Of a stretch of DNA of 64,000 nt, positions 18,841 to 28,694 are shown piece by piece. Position 1 is the first letter of the stretch. The number at the start of each line of letters is the position of its first letter. The stretch is from Gp1-AA133 sp964641665 (GTDB taxonomy: Bacteria; Acidobacteriota; Terriglobia; Terriglobales; Acidobacteriaceae): contig CAZXKO010000078.1 in the NCBI GenBank assembly GCA_964641665.1, positions 88,303 to 152,302 on the forward strand, written 5' to 3'. The notes under the pieces were generated by a model, which did no database searches, was not told the origin of the DNA, and saw nothing but the letters and a program-made list of their open reading frames with translations. Both the position numbers and the translations under genes were made by a program.

Positions 18841-19625
18841 GCTCAAACGCAAAACCCAAGTTGCTCGCCCGTTGGGCTGTCGCCGTCCTGATTACGACCG
18901 TCGGGTTGATGTCGGTTTTCCGGGTTACACGAACCCCGCCCACACATGCGCAGACTGCCCCTACTAGGACGCAAAACCAAACTCAACAGGAACGTAAGCA
19001 AGCCGAGCATCCCGGGATCGGCGCGGAGTTGGCGAAGGAGACGCGCGAGGCGGCCGGCGAGGACGATGACACCGCGCAGTTCAAGCAGTCGGCGTCGGTG
19101 CGGATGCTGGCGACGCTTACCGGTGGAAACCTGCAACATGCGTACTGGCTGGCCGTTCTGTTGAACTTCGTGGTGATCGCCGCTGTGCTGGTGTGGGCGG
19201 GACGTAAGTACCTGCCGGGTATGTTTCGGGATCGAACGGCGTCAATTCAGAGGGCGCTGGAAGAGGCGCGCCGGGCGAGCGAAGATGCGAACCGGCGGCT
19301 GGGCGAGATCGAATCGCGGCTGTCGAAGTTGGGCAATGAGATTGCGGCGATGAAGGCGGCGGGCGAGGCGGACCTGGCGGCGGAGGAAGCGCGCATCAAG
19401 GCCGCGGCGGAAGAAGACGGGCGCAAGATTGTTGAGTCGGCGGAGCAGGAAATCGCGGCGGCAGCCAAGGCGGCACTGCGCGATCTGACGGCGTATGCCG
19501 CCGATCTCGCGATCGCGCTGGCGAAGAAGCAGATTCATGTGGACGCGGGAACGGATGCGTCCTTGGTGCGGAGTTTCTCGGAGCGGCTGGCGGGTGCGGA
19601 TGGCTCGGCAAAGGAGAAGAACTAG
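18837..19625 (+). CDS. atpF: ATP synthase F0 subunit b with long N-terminal extension
   Basis: 262 residues, about 100 more than a usual b subunit. Residues 12-33 form a first hydrophobic segment that could be a signal peptide or an extra helix; residues 34-100 are polar (Gln/Thr/Glu-rich); the canonical b helix is about 103-122 (YWLAVLLNFVVIAAVLVWAG), followed by the stalk coiled coil (125-245). The topology of the extension is unusual and would place it outside the cytoplasm. Starts inside the stop of the preceding b' gene; atpH follows after 3 nt. Confidence 0.87.
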   Translation: MSSNAKPKLLARWAVAVLITTVGLMSVFRVTRTPPTHAQTAPTRTQNQTQQERKQAEHPGIGAELAKETREAAGEDDDTAQFKQSASVRMLATLTGGNLQHAYWLAVLLNFVVIAAVLVWAGRKYLPGMFRDRTASIQRALEEARRASEDANRRLGEIESRLSKLGNEIAAMKAAGEADLAAEEARIKAAAEEDGRKIVESAEQEIAAAAKAALRDLTAYAADLAIALAKKQIHVDAGTDASLVRSFSERLAGADGSAKEKN

Positions 19626-19628
19626 CGT

Positions 19629-20174
19629 ATGGCTTCCGTGACACGTCTGTACGCGCGAGCCTTCGCCGATGTGGTGTTTGACGGCCGGCTGGATGCGGGA
19701 AAGACGCTGCAGCAGTTGCACGGGTTGGGGGCACTGCTGGGGGCGAATCCGGATCTGCGGCGGGTGTGGGAGAATCCAGCCATCGCGGCGGAACAAAAGC
19801 GCGGGGTGCTGGATGCGATTGCAAAGCGGGAAGGGCTTTCGCGCGAGGTGCGGAATTTTGTCGCTGTGCTGATCGATCACCGTCGGATGCATTTTTTCGA
19901 GGCGATCGTGACGCAATTGGCAAACGAACTGGATGCGCGCATGGGTTTTGCGGAGGCGCGGATCACCAGCGCCCGCGATTTGAGCGATGCAGAGAAGCGC
20001 GCTCTCGAGGGACAGGCCGAAAAACTGACGGGCAAGAAAGTACGTGCCCAGTATGGGCGGGACAGCGCGATTCTGGGTGGTGCGATTGTGCGGGTCGGAA
20101 GCACAATTTACGACGGGTCGGTGCTCGGGCAGTTGCAGAGAATCCGGGAACAAATTGCGGGGGGCAGCTTTTAG
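19629..20174 (+). CDS. atpH: ATP synthase F1 subunit delta
   Basis: 181 residues, normal length. N-terminal helical bundle (SVTRLYARAFADVVFDGRLD) and conserved C-terminal GGAIVRVGSTIYDGSVLGQLQRI (split here by position, about 150-172). It joins the F1 head to the b stalk. Starts 3 nt after atpF. The stop codon TAG (20172-20174) lies inside the first heptad unit of a repeat arm. Confidence 0.93.
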   Translation: MASVTRLYARAFADVVFDGRLDAGKTLQQLHGLGALLGANPDLRRVWENPAIAAEQKRGVLDAIAKREGLSREVRNFVAVLIDHRRMHFFEAIVTQLANELDARMGFAEARITSARDLSDAEKRALEGQAEKLTGKKVRAQYGRDSAILGGAIVRVGSTIYDGSVLGQLQRIREQIAGGSF

Positions 20175-20372
20175 CTCTTAGCCGTTTGCTTTTGGCTTGG
20201 CTGGGGGAGATTTCCTGGGTTCAGGGCTCATCCACCGAAAAAGCTTTTAACCGCGAAGATCGCTGAGAAAAGCCGCAGAGTTCGCAGAGGAAGAGATTAG
20301 AGACATTGGTGGTCGGGAACCAGGCAAGAAGCTAAGGGCTAGAGGCTAGTCGCTAGAAGCCGAATTACGAGC
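20169..20372. repeat. atpH-atpA intergenic heptad arms
   Basis: Left arm 20169-20201: TTTTAGC TCTTAGC CGTTTGC TTTTGGC TTGGC, beginning in the last codons of atpH. Right arm 20331-20365: GCTAAGG GCTAGAG GCTAGTC GCTAGAA GCCGAAT, ending 15 nt before the atpA start. Between them at 20252-20296 is a CGCAGAG-type repeat (CCGCGAAGATCGCTGAG, CCGCAGAGTTCGCAGAGG). The gap is 206 bp, large for neighbouring F1 genes. Confidence 0.8.
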
Positions 20373-20380
20373 TGATTTCT

Positions 20381-21910
<1,530 letters not shown>

Positions 21911-21916
<6 letters not shown>

Positions 21917-22051
21917 CCTTTAGCTCTTGGTTGCTGGCTTGCACGTGGCGATCTGGAAGCAAAAGGCGGAGTACATAGGTCCTTCGCTCCGCTCAGGATG
22001 ACAAGGGTTTTGGCTTGCTGACGACCGACGACGAACGACCGACGACTGATT
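21911..22051. repeat. atpA-atpG intergenic heptad arms with REP-like core
   Basis: Left arm 21911-21945: GCTTAGC CTTTAGC TCTTGGT TGCTGGC TTGCACG, containing the atpA stop. Right arm 22017-22051: GCTGACG ACCGACG ACGAACG ACCGACG ACTGATT, ending one nucleotide before the atpG ATG. The centre at 21980-22005 is the interspersed repeat TCCTTCGCTCC GCTCAGGATGACAAG. The right arm is of the CGAC type while the left is of the TTAGC type, so this pair is mosaic and folds less well than atpG-atpD. Confidence 0.8.
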
Positions 22052-22052
22052 C

Positions 22053-23096
22053 ATGGCAAACGTTCTCGACATCAAGCGGCGCATTCGCAGCGTGATCAAC
22101 ACGCGGCAGATTACCAAGGCCATGAAGATGGTCTCGGCCGCGAAGCTGCGACGCGCGCAGGAGCGCGCGCTGGCGGCGCGTCCGTACGCGCAGATGTTGA
22201 CCAACGTGCTGAAGTCGCTGGTGTCGCGCGCGGAAATCTACGATCCGGAGACGGGCGAGCCGCGGCATCCCCTGCTGGCGCAGCGGGAGGAGAAGAGCGT
22301 CCTGCTGATTGTGGTGACCGGGGACAAGGGGCTGGCCGGGGCGTTCAATACGAACATTCTCAAGTCCGCCATGCAGTTCATCGGGGAGAAGGCGGGCAAG
22401 AATATCGAGATCGAGACCATCGGGCGCAAGGGGCGGGATTTTCTGCGGCGGCGCTTTCCGATGGCGGAACCACGAACGGCGGACTCAACCGAACCCCTGC
22501 GTACCACAATCATTGGGGAAATGGTCGGAGTGCTGAACAAGGTGGACCATGCGCTGGCGACGGGGGTTGCGGAACGCCTGATCGAGCGCTACGGCAAGGG
22601 TGAGATCGATTCTGTCTACTTGCTGTTCAACGAGTTCAAGTCGGTGATCCAGCAGCGGCTGGTGGTAGAGCGTGTCCTGCCAATTGTCGAGATTGGCGTG
22701 GCGGAGGTCGCACACGCACGCGAGCTGACGCAGAAAGAAAAAGAAGAGGCGCAGAAGGCGGCGATCTCGGCGGGTGTGGGCATGCGTTCGACCGAGACGC
22801 GCGACATCGACGCCGCCGCAGCGAAGTTCGCAACGGCGCAGGTGGACTACATCTACGAGCAGTCTCCGGGTGAGCTGTTCAACGATTTGCTGCCGAAATA
22901 TGTGGGCATCCAGATTTTCCATGCGCTGCTCGAGTCGGTGGCCGCGGAGCACGCAGCGCGCATGACCGCGATGGAGTCGGCCACCAACAACGCGACCGAC
23001 ATGATCGACTCACTGACGCTAGCCATGAACCGGGCGCGCCAGGCGAAGATCACGAAGGAAATTATCGAGATCGTGAGCGGGGCGGCAGCGCAGTAA
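22053..23096 (+). CDS. atpG: ATP synthase F1 subunit gamma
   Basis: 347 residues, some 55 longer than the usual gamma (about 290). N-terminal helix IKRRIRSVINTRQITKAMKMV and C-terminal helix with MIDSLTLAMNRARQAKITKEI form the rotor shaft and are intact. The extra length is in the central domain (about 55-75 and 125-150), where a Pro/Arg-rich insertion RRRFPMAEPRTADSTEPLR is seen. Central-domain inserts of this kind occur in some lineages. Flanked on both sides by heptad arms. Confidence 0.94.
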   Translation: MANVLDIKRRIRSVINTRQITKAMKMVSAAKLRRAQERALAARPYAQMLTNVLKSLVSRAEIYDPETGEPRHPLLAQREEKSVLLIVVTGDKGLAGAFNTNILKSAMQFIGEKAGKNIEIETIGRKGRDFLRRRFPMAEPRTADSTEPLRTTIIGEMVGVLNKVDHALATGVAERLIERYGKGEIDSVYLLFNEFKSVIQQRLVVERVLPIVEIGVAEVAHARELTQKEKEEAQKAAISAGVGMRSTETRDIDAAAAKFATAQVDYIYEQSPGELFNDLLPKYVGIQIFHALLESVAAEHAARMTAMESATNNATDMIDSLTLAMNRARQAKITKEIIEIVSGAAAQ

Positions 23097-23097
23097 A

Positions 23098-23255
23098 TCA
23101 GCTATTAGCTATTGGCTGTTAGCTCTTAGCTCGTTGAGGCGCCCAGACGGTTTGCACGAGTCATCAGCGACAACTGGTTCTGCCGATGAGACAGAGAGTT
23201 CCATGTACTTCAGAAAGAACGAGCTAAAAGCTAACAGCTAAAGGCTAAGAACTGA
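23098..23255. repeat. atpG-atpD intergenic long inverted heptad repeat
   Basis: Left arm 23098-23132: TCAGCTA TTAGCTA TTGGCTG TTAGCTC TTAGCTC. Right arm 23221-23255: GAGCTAA AAGCTAA CAGCTAA AGGCTAA GAACTGA. The right arm's complement matches the left arm unit by unit at 29 of 35 positions. The mRNA could form a stem of about 35 bp closing an 88-nt loop between the gamma and beta cistrons. The left arm starts 1 nt after the atpG stop and the right arm ends 6 nt before the atpD ATG. Confidence 0.88.
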
Positions 23256-23261
23256 TTTTCT

Positions 23262-24704
23262 ATGCCAGACAATATTGGACACGTAGTGCAGATTGCAGGT
23301 CCGGCGGTCGATGTGCAGTTCAGCAAAGCCGGGTTGCCGCCGATCTATCAGGCGCTCAAGGTGGTTAGCGACGGCTTCACCGTGCCCCAGCCGATCGACG
23401 TGATTCTCGAAGTGCAACAGCACCTGGGCGAAGGCCGGGCGCGCTGCATCGCCATGCAGGCCACCGACGGCATGGTGCGCGGGATGAAGGCGATTGACCA
23501 GGGTGGGCCGATCTCGGTCCCCGTCGGACACGGAACACTGGGGCGCATCATGAACGTGATCGGCGAGCCCGTCGACCAACTGGGACCAATTGAGTACACG
23601 CAGCGCCTGCCGATTCACCGGATGGCGCCGGCGTTCGACGAGCAGGCAACTACCGCGGAGATGTTCGAGACCGGAGTGAAAGTTGTTGACCTGATCCAGC
23701 CGTTTCTGAAGGGTGGAAAGATCGGGTTGTTCGGGGGCGCAGGTGTTGGCAAGACGGTTTTTATTCAGGAACTCATCAATAACGTCGCGAAGCAGCACGG
23801 CGGGTTCTCGGTGTTCGCGGGGGTTGGCGAGCGCACGCGCGAAGGGAACGATTTGTGGCTCGAAATGAGCGAGTCGGGCGTAATCAAGCCTGGCGACCCT
23901 TCGAAATCAAAGGCGGCGCTGATCTACGGGCAGATGACGGAGCCGCCGGGAGCACGATTGCGAGTGGCGCTTACGGGGCTCACCGTCGCCGAATATTTCC
24001 GTGATGTGGAAGGCGCGGACACGCTGCTGTTCATCGACAATATTTTCCGTTTCACGCAGGCTGGGTCGGAGGTGTCTGCCCTGCTGGGCCGCATGCCGAG
24101 CGCGGTGGGCTACCAGCCGAACCTCGCAACCGAAATGGGTGAGCTGCAGGAGCGGATTACGTCGACGAAGAAGGGATCGGTCACGTCGGTACAGGCGATT
24201 TACGTGCCCGCCGACGACTTGACGGATCCGGCTCCGGCGACGACATTTGCTCACCTGGATGCGACCACCGTGCTTTCGCGCGCATTGACCGAGATCGGGA
24301 TCTACCCGGCGGTGGATCCGCTGGCATCGACATCACGTATTCTTGATCCGCGAATTGTGGGCCAGGATCACTACGACGTGGCGCAGCAGGTAAAGAAGAC
24401 ACTGCAGACGTACAAGGACCTGCAGGACATCATCGCGATTCTGGGCATCGATGAACTGAGCGAAGACCAGAAGCTGACGGTGGCGCGGGCGCGCAAGGTG
24501 CAACGCTTCCTGTCGCAGCCGTTCCACGTGGCCGAGCAGTTCACGGGCTCACCGGGCCGGTACGTGAAAGTCGCGGATACGGTGAAGGGCTTCAAGGACA
24601 TCGTCTGTGGCAAGTACGACGACGTTCCGGAGCAGGCGTTTTACATGAAGGGACCGATCGACGAAGTGCTGGAAGCTGCGGAGAAGATGAAGGCGGCAGC
24701 GTAA
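23262..24704 (+). CDS. atpD: ATP synthase F1 subunit beta
   Basis: 480 residues, full length. Catalytic P-loop GGAGVGKT with Lys164, GERTREGNDLW with the catalytic glutamate, and the DELSEDQK segment close in form to the DELSEED loop. Carries the catalytic sites of F1. N-terminal barrel MPDNIGHVVQIAGPAVDVQF is normal. Bounded by repeat arms on both sides; the ribosome-binding site is within or beside the right arm, so the hairpin could influence initiation. Confidence 0.97.
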   Translation: MPDNIGHVVQIAGPAVDVQFSKAGLPPIYQALKVVSDGFTVPQPIDVILEVQQHLGEGRARCIAMQATDGMVRGMKAIDQGGPISVPVGHGTLGRIMNVIGEPVDQLGPIEYTQRLPIHRMAPAFDEQATTAEMFETGVKVVDLIQPFLKGGKIGLFGGAGVGKTVFIQELINNVAKQHGGFSVFAGVGERTREGNDLWLEMSESGVIKPGDPSKSKAALIYGQMTEPPGARLRVALTGLTVAEYFRDVEGADTLLFIDNIFRFTQAGSEVSALLGRMPSAVGYQPNLATEMGELQERITSTKKGSVTSVQAIYVPADDLTDPAPATTFAHLDATTVLSRALTEIGIYPAVDPLASTSRILDPRIVGQDHYDVAQQVKKTLQTYKDLQDIIAILGIDELSEDQKLTVARARKVQRFLSQPFHVAEQFTGSPGRYVKVADTVKGFKDIVCGKYDDVPEQAFYMKGPIDEVLEAAEKMKAAA

Positions 24705-24707
24705 AGG

Positions 24708-24805
24708 CAGTCGTTGGTCGTCGGTCGTTGGTCGTTGGCAAAGACTCGCGATGGGGACGGTGGGGCTAAAGGCTAACGGCTAACGGCTAAGAGCCAAGAG
24801 CTAAT
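24708..24805. repeat. atpD-atpC intergenic heptad arms
   Basis: Left arm 24708-24739: CAGTCGT TGGTCGT CGGTCGT TGGTCGT TGGC. Right arm 24764-24805: GGCTAAA GGCTAAC GGCTAAC GGCTAAG AGCCAAG AGCTAAT, ending 1 nt before the atpC ATG. The two arms belong to different sequence subtypes (GTCGT and CTAA), so pairing within this gap is weak. Confidence 0.8.
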
Positions 24806-24806
24806 T

Positions 24807-25232
24807 ATGGCTGATTCATTCCAACTCGAAATCGTCACTCCGGAAAAGCTGGTGGTGAAGGACCGCGCGGAGGAGATGCAGATTCCCGGGAAGAACGGGT
24901 ACCTGGGCATCCTGCCGGGACACGCGCCTCTTATTACCGAGTTGGCAGTGGGAGCGATCAGCTACCGCAGCGGCTCCGAAACGCACTATTTGTGCGTGGC
25001 GTGGGGTTTTGCGGAAGTGCTGCCCGACAAAGTGACGATCCTGGCGGAAACGGCCGACCGTGGCGAAGACGTTGATTGCGCGCGGGCGCAGAAGGCGAGA
25101 GAGCGCGCCGAGAAACGGTTGACGAGTGGCGATCCGGAAGTGGATGTGCCGCGCGCGCAAGATGCGCTGGCGCGGGCAAAGACCCGGTTAGAAGTAGCGC
25201 AGAAGGAAGGCCAAACGACGGCGAGTCATTGA
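24807..25232 (+). CDS. atpC: ATP synthase F1 subunit epsilon
   Basis: 141 residues. N-terminal beta-sandwich with FQLEIVTPEKLVVKDRAEEMQIPGKNGYLGILPGHAPL, then the C-terminal two-helix arm (about 88-135, Arg/Ala/Glu-rich) that can inhibit the rotor. Last gene of the operon; a terminator follows at 25355. Confidence 0.94.
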   Translation: MADSFQLEIVTPEKLVVKDRAEEMQIPGKNGYLGILPGHAPLITELAVGAISYRSGSETHYLCVAWGFAEVLPDKVTILAETADRGEDVDCARAQKARERAEKRLTSGDPEVDVPRAQDALARAKTRLEVAQKEGQTTASH

Positions 25233-25298
25233 GGGTATCCACCCTCCCGCAAAAAGCGCGGAAGGTGGGGCACCGGTGGCCACGGTGGCACAAAAGCA

Positions 25299-25340
25299 GA
25301 TTCCTCCTGCCTCGCTGCGCTCGCGTGTCGGAATGACAAG
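25299..25340. repeat. REP-like CGCTGCGCTCGCG..GGAATGACA repeat
   Basis: GATTCCTCCTGCCTCGCTGC, then GCTCGCG and GGAATGACAAG. A diverged member of the CTTCGCTC..GGATGACA family found at 21980 and 26305-26378. Confidence 0.45.
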
Positions 25341-25354
25341 TTGTGAAGGAGAAA

Positions 25355-25385
25355 CCGCCGGAGGAAACTCCGGCGGCTTCTTTTT
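25355..25385 (+). terminator. intrinsic terminator of the atp operon
   Basis: Perfect 9-bp stem CCGCCGGAG / CTCCGGCGG with GAAA tetraloop, followed by CTTCTTTTT, 122 bp after atpC. Confidence 0.92.
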
Positions 25386-25436
25386 CCACGAGGATGTGTT
25401 CGGCTCGTTCGCCATCGGCCGGTGGCTAACCAGGAA

Positions 25437-25471
25437 GACCTAGCGACCAACGACTGATGACTAACGACTGA
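25437..25471. repeat. heptad-repeat array
   Basis: Five units GACCTAG CGACCAA CGACTGA TGACTAA CGACTGA, right-arm type, directly after the stop of the minus-strand gene at 25475. No facing arm found. Confidence 0.65.
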
Positions 25472-25474
25472 TCT

Positions 25475-26098
25475 TCAATACCTTCGATTGAAGGTCGCTT
25501 CGTAGCCTGCGCGGTAGCCGTCGGTGTACTCGGCTTTGTAGATGCCCTTGTCGCCGTAGCCGCGGGAGTAGCCGTCGTCGCGGCCACCAAAGCGGGCGCG
25601 GGGCTCAGGATTGAAGCGCTTGTTCTTGTAGATGTCCTCGCGCGCCATGGTGACGCCGTCCTGGTGCCCAGTGTCGTAAGCCGCGCGGTTGGGCCCATGA
25701 GGGCCGCCTCCGTAGAAACCGCTTCCGCGATAGTGGTCGTCGCGGTCGCCGTCGCCATCTCCGCGCCATCCCGGGCGCTCACTGATAAAGCCGGAGCGAA
25801 AGCCGTCGCGGTAGCCTTGCTGGTAGCCTTCCTGGTAAGCGTCGAGTGGGCCCATCCATGACTTGTAGCCGTGCGAGGCTTGATGCCAGTCGGGGGTGCG
25901 GTAGTCGAAGGGATCGTTCTCGTGGCCTTCGTGCTGGCCCTTGTGTTGGCCGTCGCGAAAACCGTTGTCATAGCCGTACTGACGGGTTTGCGCGACGCTG
26001 CCGCGGTAATAGTCGTCACGATCCTGGGCGAAGGTGAGCGTTCCAAGCGCCAGGACCAGCGGAAACGCCAGAGCTGCCATCCTCAATACTCGCTTCAT
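25475..26098 (-). CDS. secreted Gly/Tyr-repeat protein
   Basis: 207 residues. ATG at 26098 was chosen because GGAGGG lies 6 nt upstream and a clean signal peptide starts there (MKRVLRMAALAFPLVLALGTLTFAQ). The mature part is built of imperfect YxxGYxxG units: YGYDNGFRDGQHKGQHEG, YQEGYQQGYRDGFRSGF, YSRGYGDKGIYKAEYTDGY. It is rich in Gly, Tyr, Arg, Asp and His and lacks Cys. I do not recognise a named domain; such repeats suggest an extended or aggregating extracellular protein. Separate from the atp operon and of opposite strand. Confidence 0.75.
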   Translation of the reverse strand: MKRVLRMAALAFPLVLALGTLTFAQDRDDYYRGSVAQTRQYGYDNGFRDGQHKGQHEGHENDPFDYRTPDWHQASHGYKSWMGPLDAYQEGYQQGYRDGFRSGFISERPGWRGDGDGDRDDHYRGSGFYGGGPHGPNRAAYDTGHQDGVTMAREDIYKNKRFNPEPRARFGGRDDGYSRGYGDKGIYKAEYTDGYRAGYEATFNRRY

Positions 26099-26433
26099 GG
26101 TTACCCTCCGATCCGGCTGATGCTTCCGGCATCTGTTGAGGTGGGATGCTGGGGCGGCACGCGGTGATGCCTCACTCTTTCGTTCAAGACTTCCGCAGCA
26201 GAATTCTGAAACTTGTCTGAAAGCCAATGTTTATGCGGGTGCGCAACTTTTTTTGGGGAGTGGTGTTCGATCGTCAAACCATCGGAAGCAAAGCGGAAAC
26301 GCAGGGTCCCCTTCGACTTCGCTCAGGGCGGGTTCTCGATTCCGTTCGGCTAGCGCCTCACTGCACTCGGGATGACAGCGAGAAAAAGCGTTCCGCATGC
26401 GCGCCCGCGCTGGCGGCGTTCTGTTAGACTTTC
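26099..26433. other. intergenic with REP-like repeats
   Basis: Divergent promoter region, about 335 bp. 26305-26330 has GGTCCCCTTCGACTTCGCTC AGGGCG and 26340-26378 has GATTCCGTTCGG..CACTGCACTCGGGATGACAG, two members of the interspersed CTTCG..CTC..GGATGACA family. No gene recognised. Confidence 0.55.
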
Positions 26434-27312
26434 TTGTTCTCACGACAGTCTGGAGCTGCGGGCATCGAGATCAAGCGGATCGGCGTGGTGGGCGCAGGCA
26501 CCATGGGAAACGGGATTGCGCATGTCTGCGCGCGCAGCGGCTTCTCCGTGTTGCTGTGCGACGTGGAGCAACGATTTCTTGATCGCGCGCTCGATGTCAT
26601 CGCGAAGAATCTGGCGCGAGAGATGGCGAAGGGAAAGATTACGGCGGAACAGGAGGCGGCGGCCCTCGAGAAAATCAGCCCGGTACTCGACCGCGCCAAA
26701 ATAGCAGATTGTGATTTTGTGGTGGAGGCGGCAACCGAGAAGTTTGAAGTTAAAAGCGAGATCTTTCGGGATCTCGATCGCATCGCCCGGTCTGAAGTAG
26801 TGCTGGCTTCGAATACTTCATCGATTTCGATCACCCGGCTGGCGGCTGTGACGAAGCGCCCGGAGCGGGTGATCGGCATGCACTTTTTCAATCCCGTGCC
26901 GGTGATGAAATTGGTGGAGGTGATCCGCGGGTTGGCAACCACGCAGGCCACATTCGAGACGGTGCGCGGCCTTGCGATCGCGATGGACAAGACTCCGGTG
27001 GAAGTCAACGACGCGCCCGGTTTTGTCTCCAACCGGGTGCTGATGCCACTGCTGAACGAGGCAATGTTCGCCGTGATGGAGGGCGTGGCGACGGCGCAGG
27101 CGGTTGACGAGGTCTTCAAGCTGGGGATGGCACATCCCATGGGCCCGCTGACGCTGGCCGATTTTATCGGGCTGGACGTGTGTCTGGATATCATGCGCGT
27201 GTTGTATGCAGGGCTCGGCGATCCGAAGTACCGGCCTTGTCCGCTGTTGATCAAGATGGTGGACGCCGGGTGGCTGGGACGGAAGAGCGGGCGAGGTTTC
27301 TACCAATACTGA
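26434..27312 (+). CDS. 3-hydroxyacyl-CoA (3-hydroxybutyryl-CoA) dehydrogenase
   Basis: 292 residues. Rossmann NAD site GVVGAGTMGNGIA near residues 17-29, family signature VIGMHFFNPVPVMKLVEV, then the C-terminal helical domain (NDAPGFVSNRVLMPLLNEA; HPMGPLTLADFIGLDV). It oxidises 3-hydroxyacyl-CoA with NAD+, in fatty-acid or butyrate-type metabolism, and lacks the hydratase half of FadB. The annotated start is TTG 26434, with no clear ribosome-binding site; the true start may be a few codons later, close to IKRIGVVGAG. Confidence 0.9.
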   Translation: MFSRQSGAAGIEIKRIGVVGAGTMGNGIAHVCARSGFSVLLCDVEQRFLDRALDVIAKNLAREMAKGKITAEQEAAALEKISPVLDRAKIADCDFVVEAATEKFEVKSEIFRDLDRIARSEVVLASNTSSISITRLAAVTKRPERVIGMHFFNPVPVMKLVEVIRGLATTQATFETVRGLAIAMDKTPVEVNDAPGFVSNRVLMPLLNEAMFAVMEGVATAQAVDEVFKLGMAHPMGPLTLADFIGLDVCLDIMRVLYAGLGDPKYRPCPLLIKMVDAGWLGRKSGRGFYQY

Positions 27313-27367
27313 GCACGGAGTTGCAGGCCGGGGCGTTCGAAGCCCACCGATCTCGAAGTTATTACCG

Positions 27368-27751
27368 ATGACAACCGCTTGGGGGAAGGTGCTTCCGGAC
27401 GAGAGGCCGCGTGGCGAGCGCGACATCGGCTTCTACGTTTTCGCTGCCGCGGCCGGGTGTCTTGCCGGATGGGTGGACATCAGGGTCGGCGACCTGCTAT
27501 TGACGGCGCTGCTCGTGCTGGGCCCCGCTATGATCCTGGGAGTGATGCGGCCTACGAAGCCCTGGCGATGGGTGGCGATCGTGGGATCGTTCGTTCCCGT
27601 AGTGGAGCTGGCTGGATATGTCTTGCTTACCGCCAAGCCGTACCGAGCGCAAGTCTATGAGTCGTTTCTGGCCTTCTTGCCGGGAATCGCGGGGGCGTAC
27701 GGCGGCGCGCTCATGCGGAGGGCGATTCAGAACATCTTCTCGGGAGCGTAA
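27368..27751 (+). CDS. small integral membrane protein
   Basis: 127 residues with three or four hydrophobic helices (about 22-40, 43-60, 66-86, 98-117). N-terminus is polar (GKVLPDERPRGERD). No family recognised. It lies 55 bp after the dehydrogenase on the same strand but nothing else links them. Coding support comes from the membrane pattern and a plausible ATG. Confidence 0.6.
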   Translation: MTTAWGKVLPDERPRGERDIGFYVFAAAAGCLAGWVDIRVGDLLLTALLVLGPAMILGVMRPTKPWRWVAIVGSFVPVVELAGYVLLTAKPYRAQVYESFLAFLPGIAGAYGGALMRRAIQNIFSGA

Positions 27752-27880
27752 GTCGCTGCTGCAAGCCAGACGGGACATCCCAGGTTTCGCTCAGGTTCGC
27801 GGCAGCGATAGGCACCAAGGTCTCGGCTAACCAGAAAGTTACTCCCGGTTCCACAGGAAGTACGCGTATCCTGCGAATAT

Positions 27881-28684
27881 ATGGGTGTGTCGGTGTCGGT
27901 GCTGGCCAGCGGCAGCCGCGGCAACAGCGCCGTCGTGCAGACTTCGAAAACGAAGATTCTGGTGGACGCAGGGATTTCCTGCCGGGAAACCTTCAAGCGA
28001 TTGAAGGTTCTGGAGGAAGATCCGCGCTCGCTTTCTGCCATCCTCGTCACCCACGAACATTCCGACCACGTCTATGGCCTGCTGACCCTAGCAAGAAAGT
28101 TAAGGGTTCCCGTTTTTATGACCGGAGCGACGCATCAAACCTGGGCGAAGGCTCTGCGCGACGAGAACGGGATCAGGCCGAAGCTGGAGAGGCTGGAGAA
28201 CTTTGCCTCGGGGCGGAGTTTTCAAATCGGCGATATTGCGGTGACTCCGTTCACGATTCCACACGACGCAGCCGATCCGGTCGGGTTCACGTTTCGAGCG
28301 GAAGGCGTGAAGATCGGGTTTGCCACGGATCTGGGCTACGTGCCGGCCAGCGTGCGCGATCATCTGCAGCGCTGCGAGGTGCTGGTGATGGAGTCCAATC
28401 ACGATGTGGAGATGTTGCGGGTGGGGCCGTATCCCTGGTCGGTAAAGCAGCGGGTGATGAGCCGGGTGGGGCACCTGTCGAACGACGCACTCGCGCAATT
28501 CTTCAGCAGCGACTATGATGGAGAGGCGGCTTACGTGGTTCTGGCGCACCTCTCTGAGCACAACAATCATCCCGAACTGGCCCGGGGAGCGGCGGAAAAG
28601 GCTCTGGGGCCCCGCCAGACATTGCTCCGCAACCGCGTGATGCTGGCTTCACAGACCGAACCGTTGGAGCCCATCCGCCTGTAG
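27881..28684 (+). CDS. MBL-fold metallo-hydrolase, YycJ/WalJ type
   Basis: 267 residues. N-terminal LASGSRGNSAVVQTSKTKIL is the hallmark of the YycJ/WalJ branch. Metal ligands are THEHSDH, a later His in TIPHDA, Asp in FATDLGY, and His in AHLSEHNNHPELA. Members are dinuclear Zn/Mn enzymes thought to act on nucleic acids. Cytosolic. The zinc-finger membrane protein starts 10 nt downstream and may be co-transcribed. Confidence 0.88.
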   Translation: MGVSVSVLASGSRGNSAVVQTSKTKILVDAGISCRETFKRLKVLEEDPRSLSAILVTHEHSDHVYGLLTLARKLRVPVFMTGATHQTWAKALRDENGIRPKLERLENFASGRSFQIGDIAVTPFTIPHDAADPVGFTFRAEGVKIGFATDLGYVPASVRDHLQRCEVLVMESNHDVEMLRVGPYPWSVKQRVMSRVGHLSNDALAQFFSSDYDGEAAYVVLAHLSEHNNHPELARGAAEKALGPRQTLLRNRVMLASQTEPLEPIRL

Positions 28685-28694
28685 TCACTTTTGT

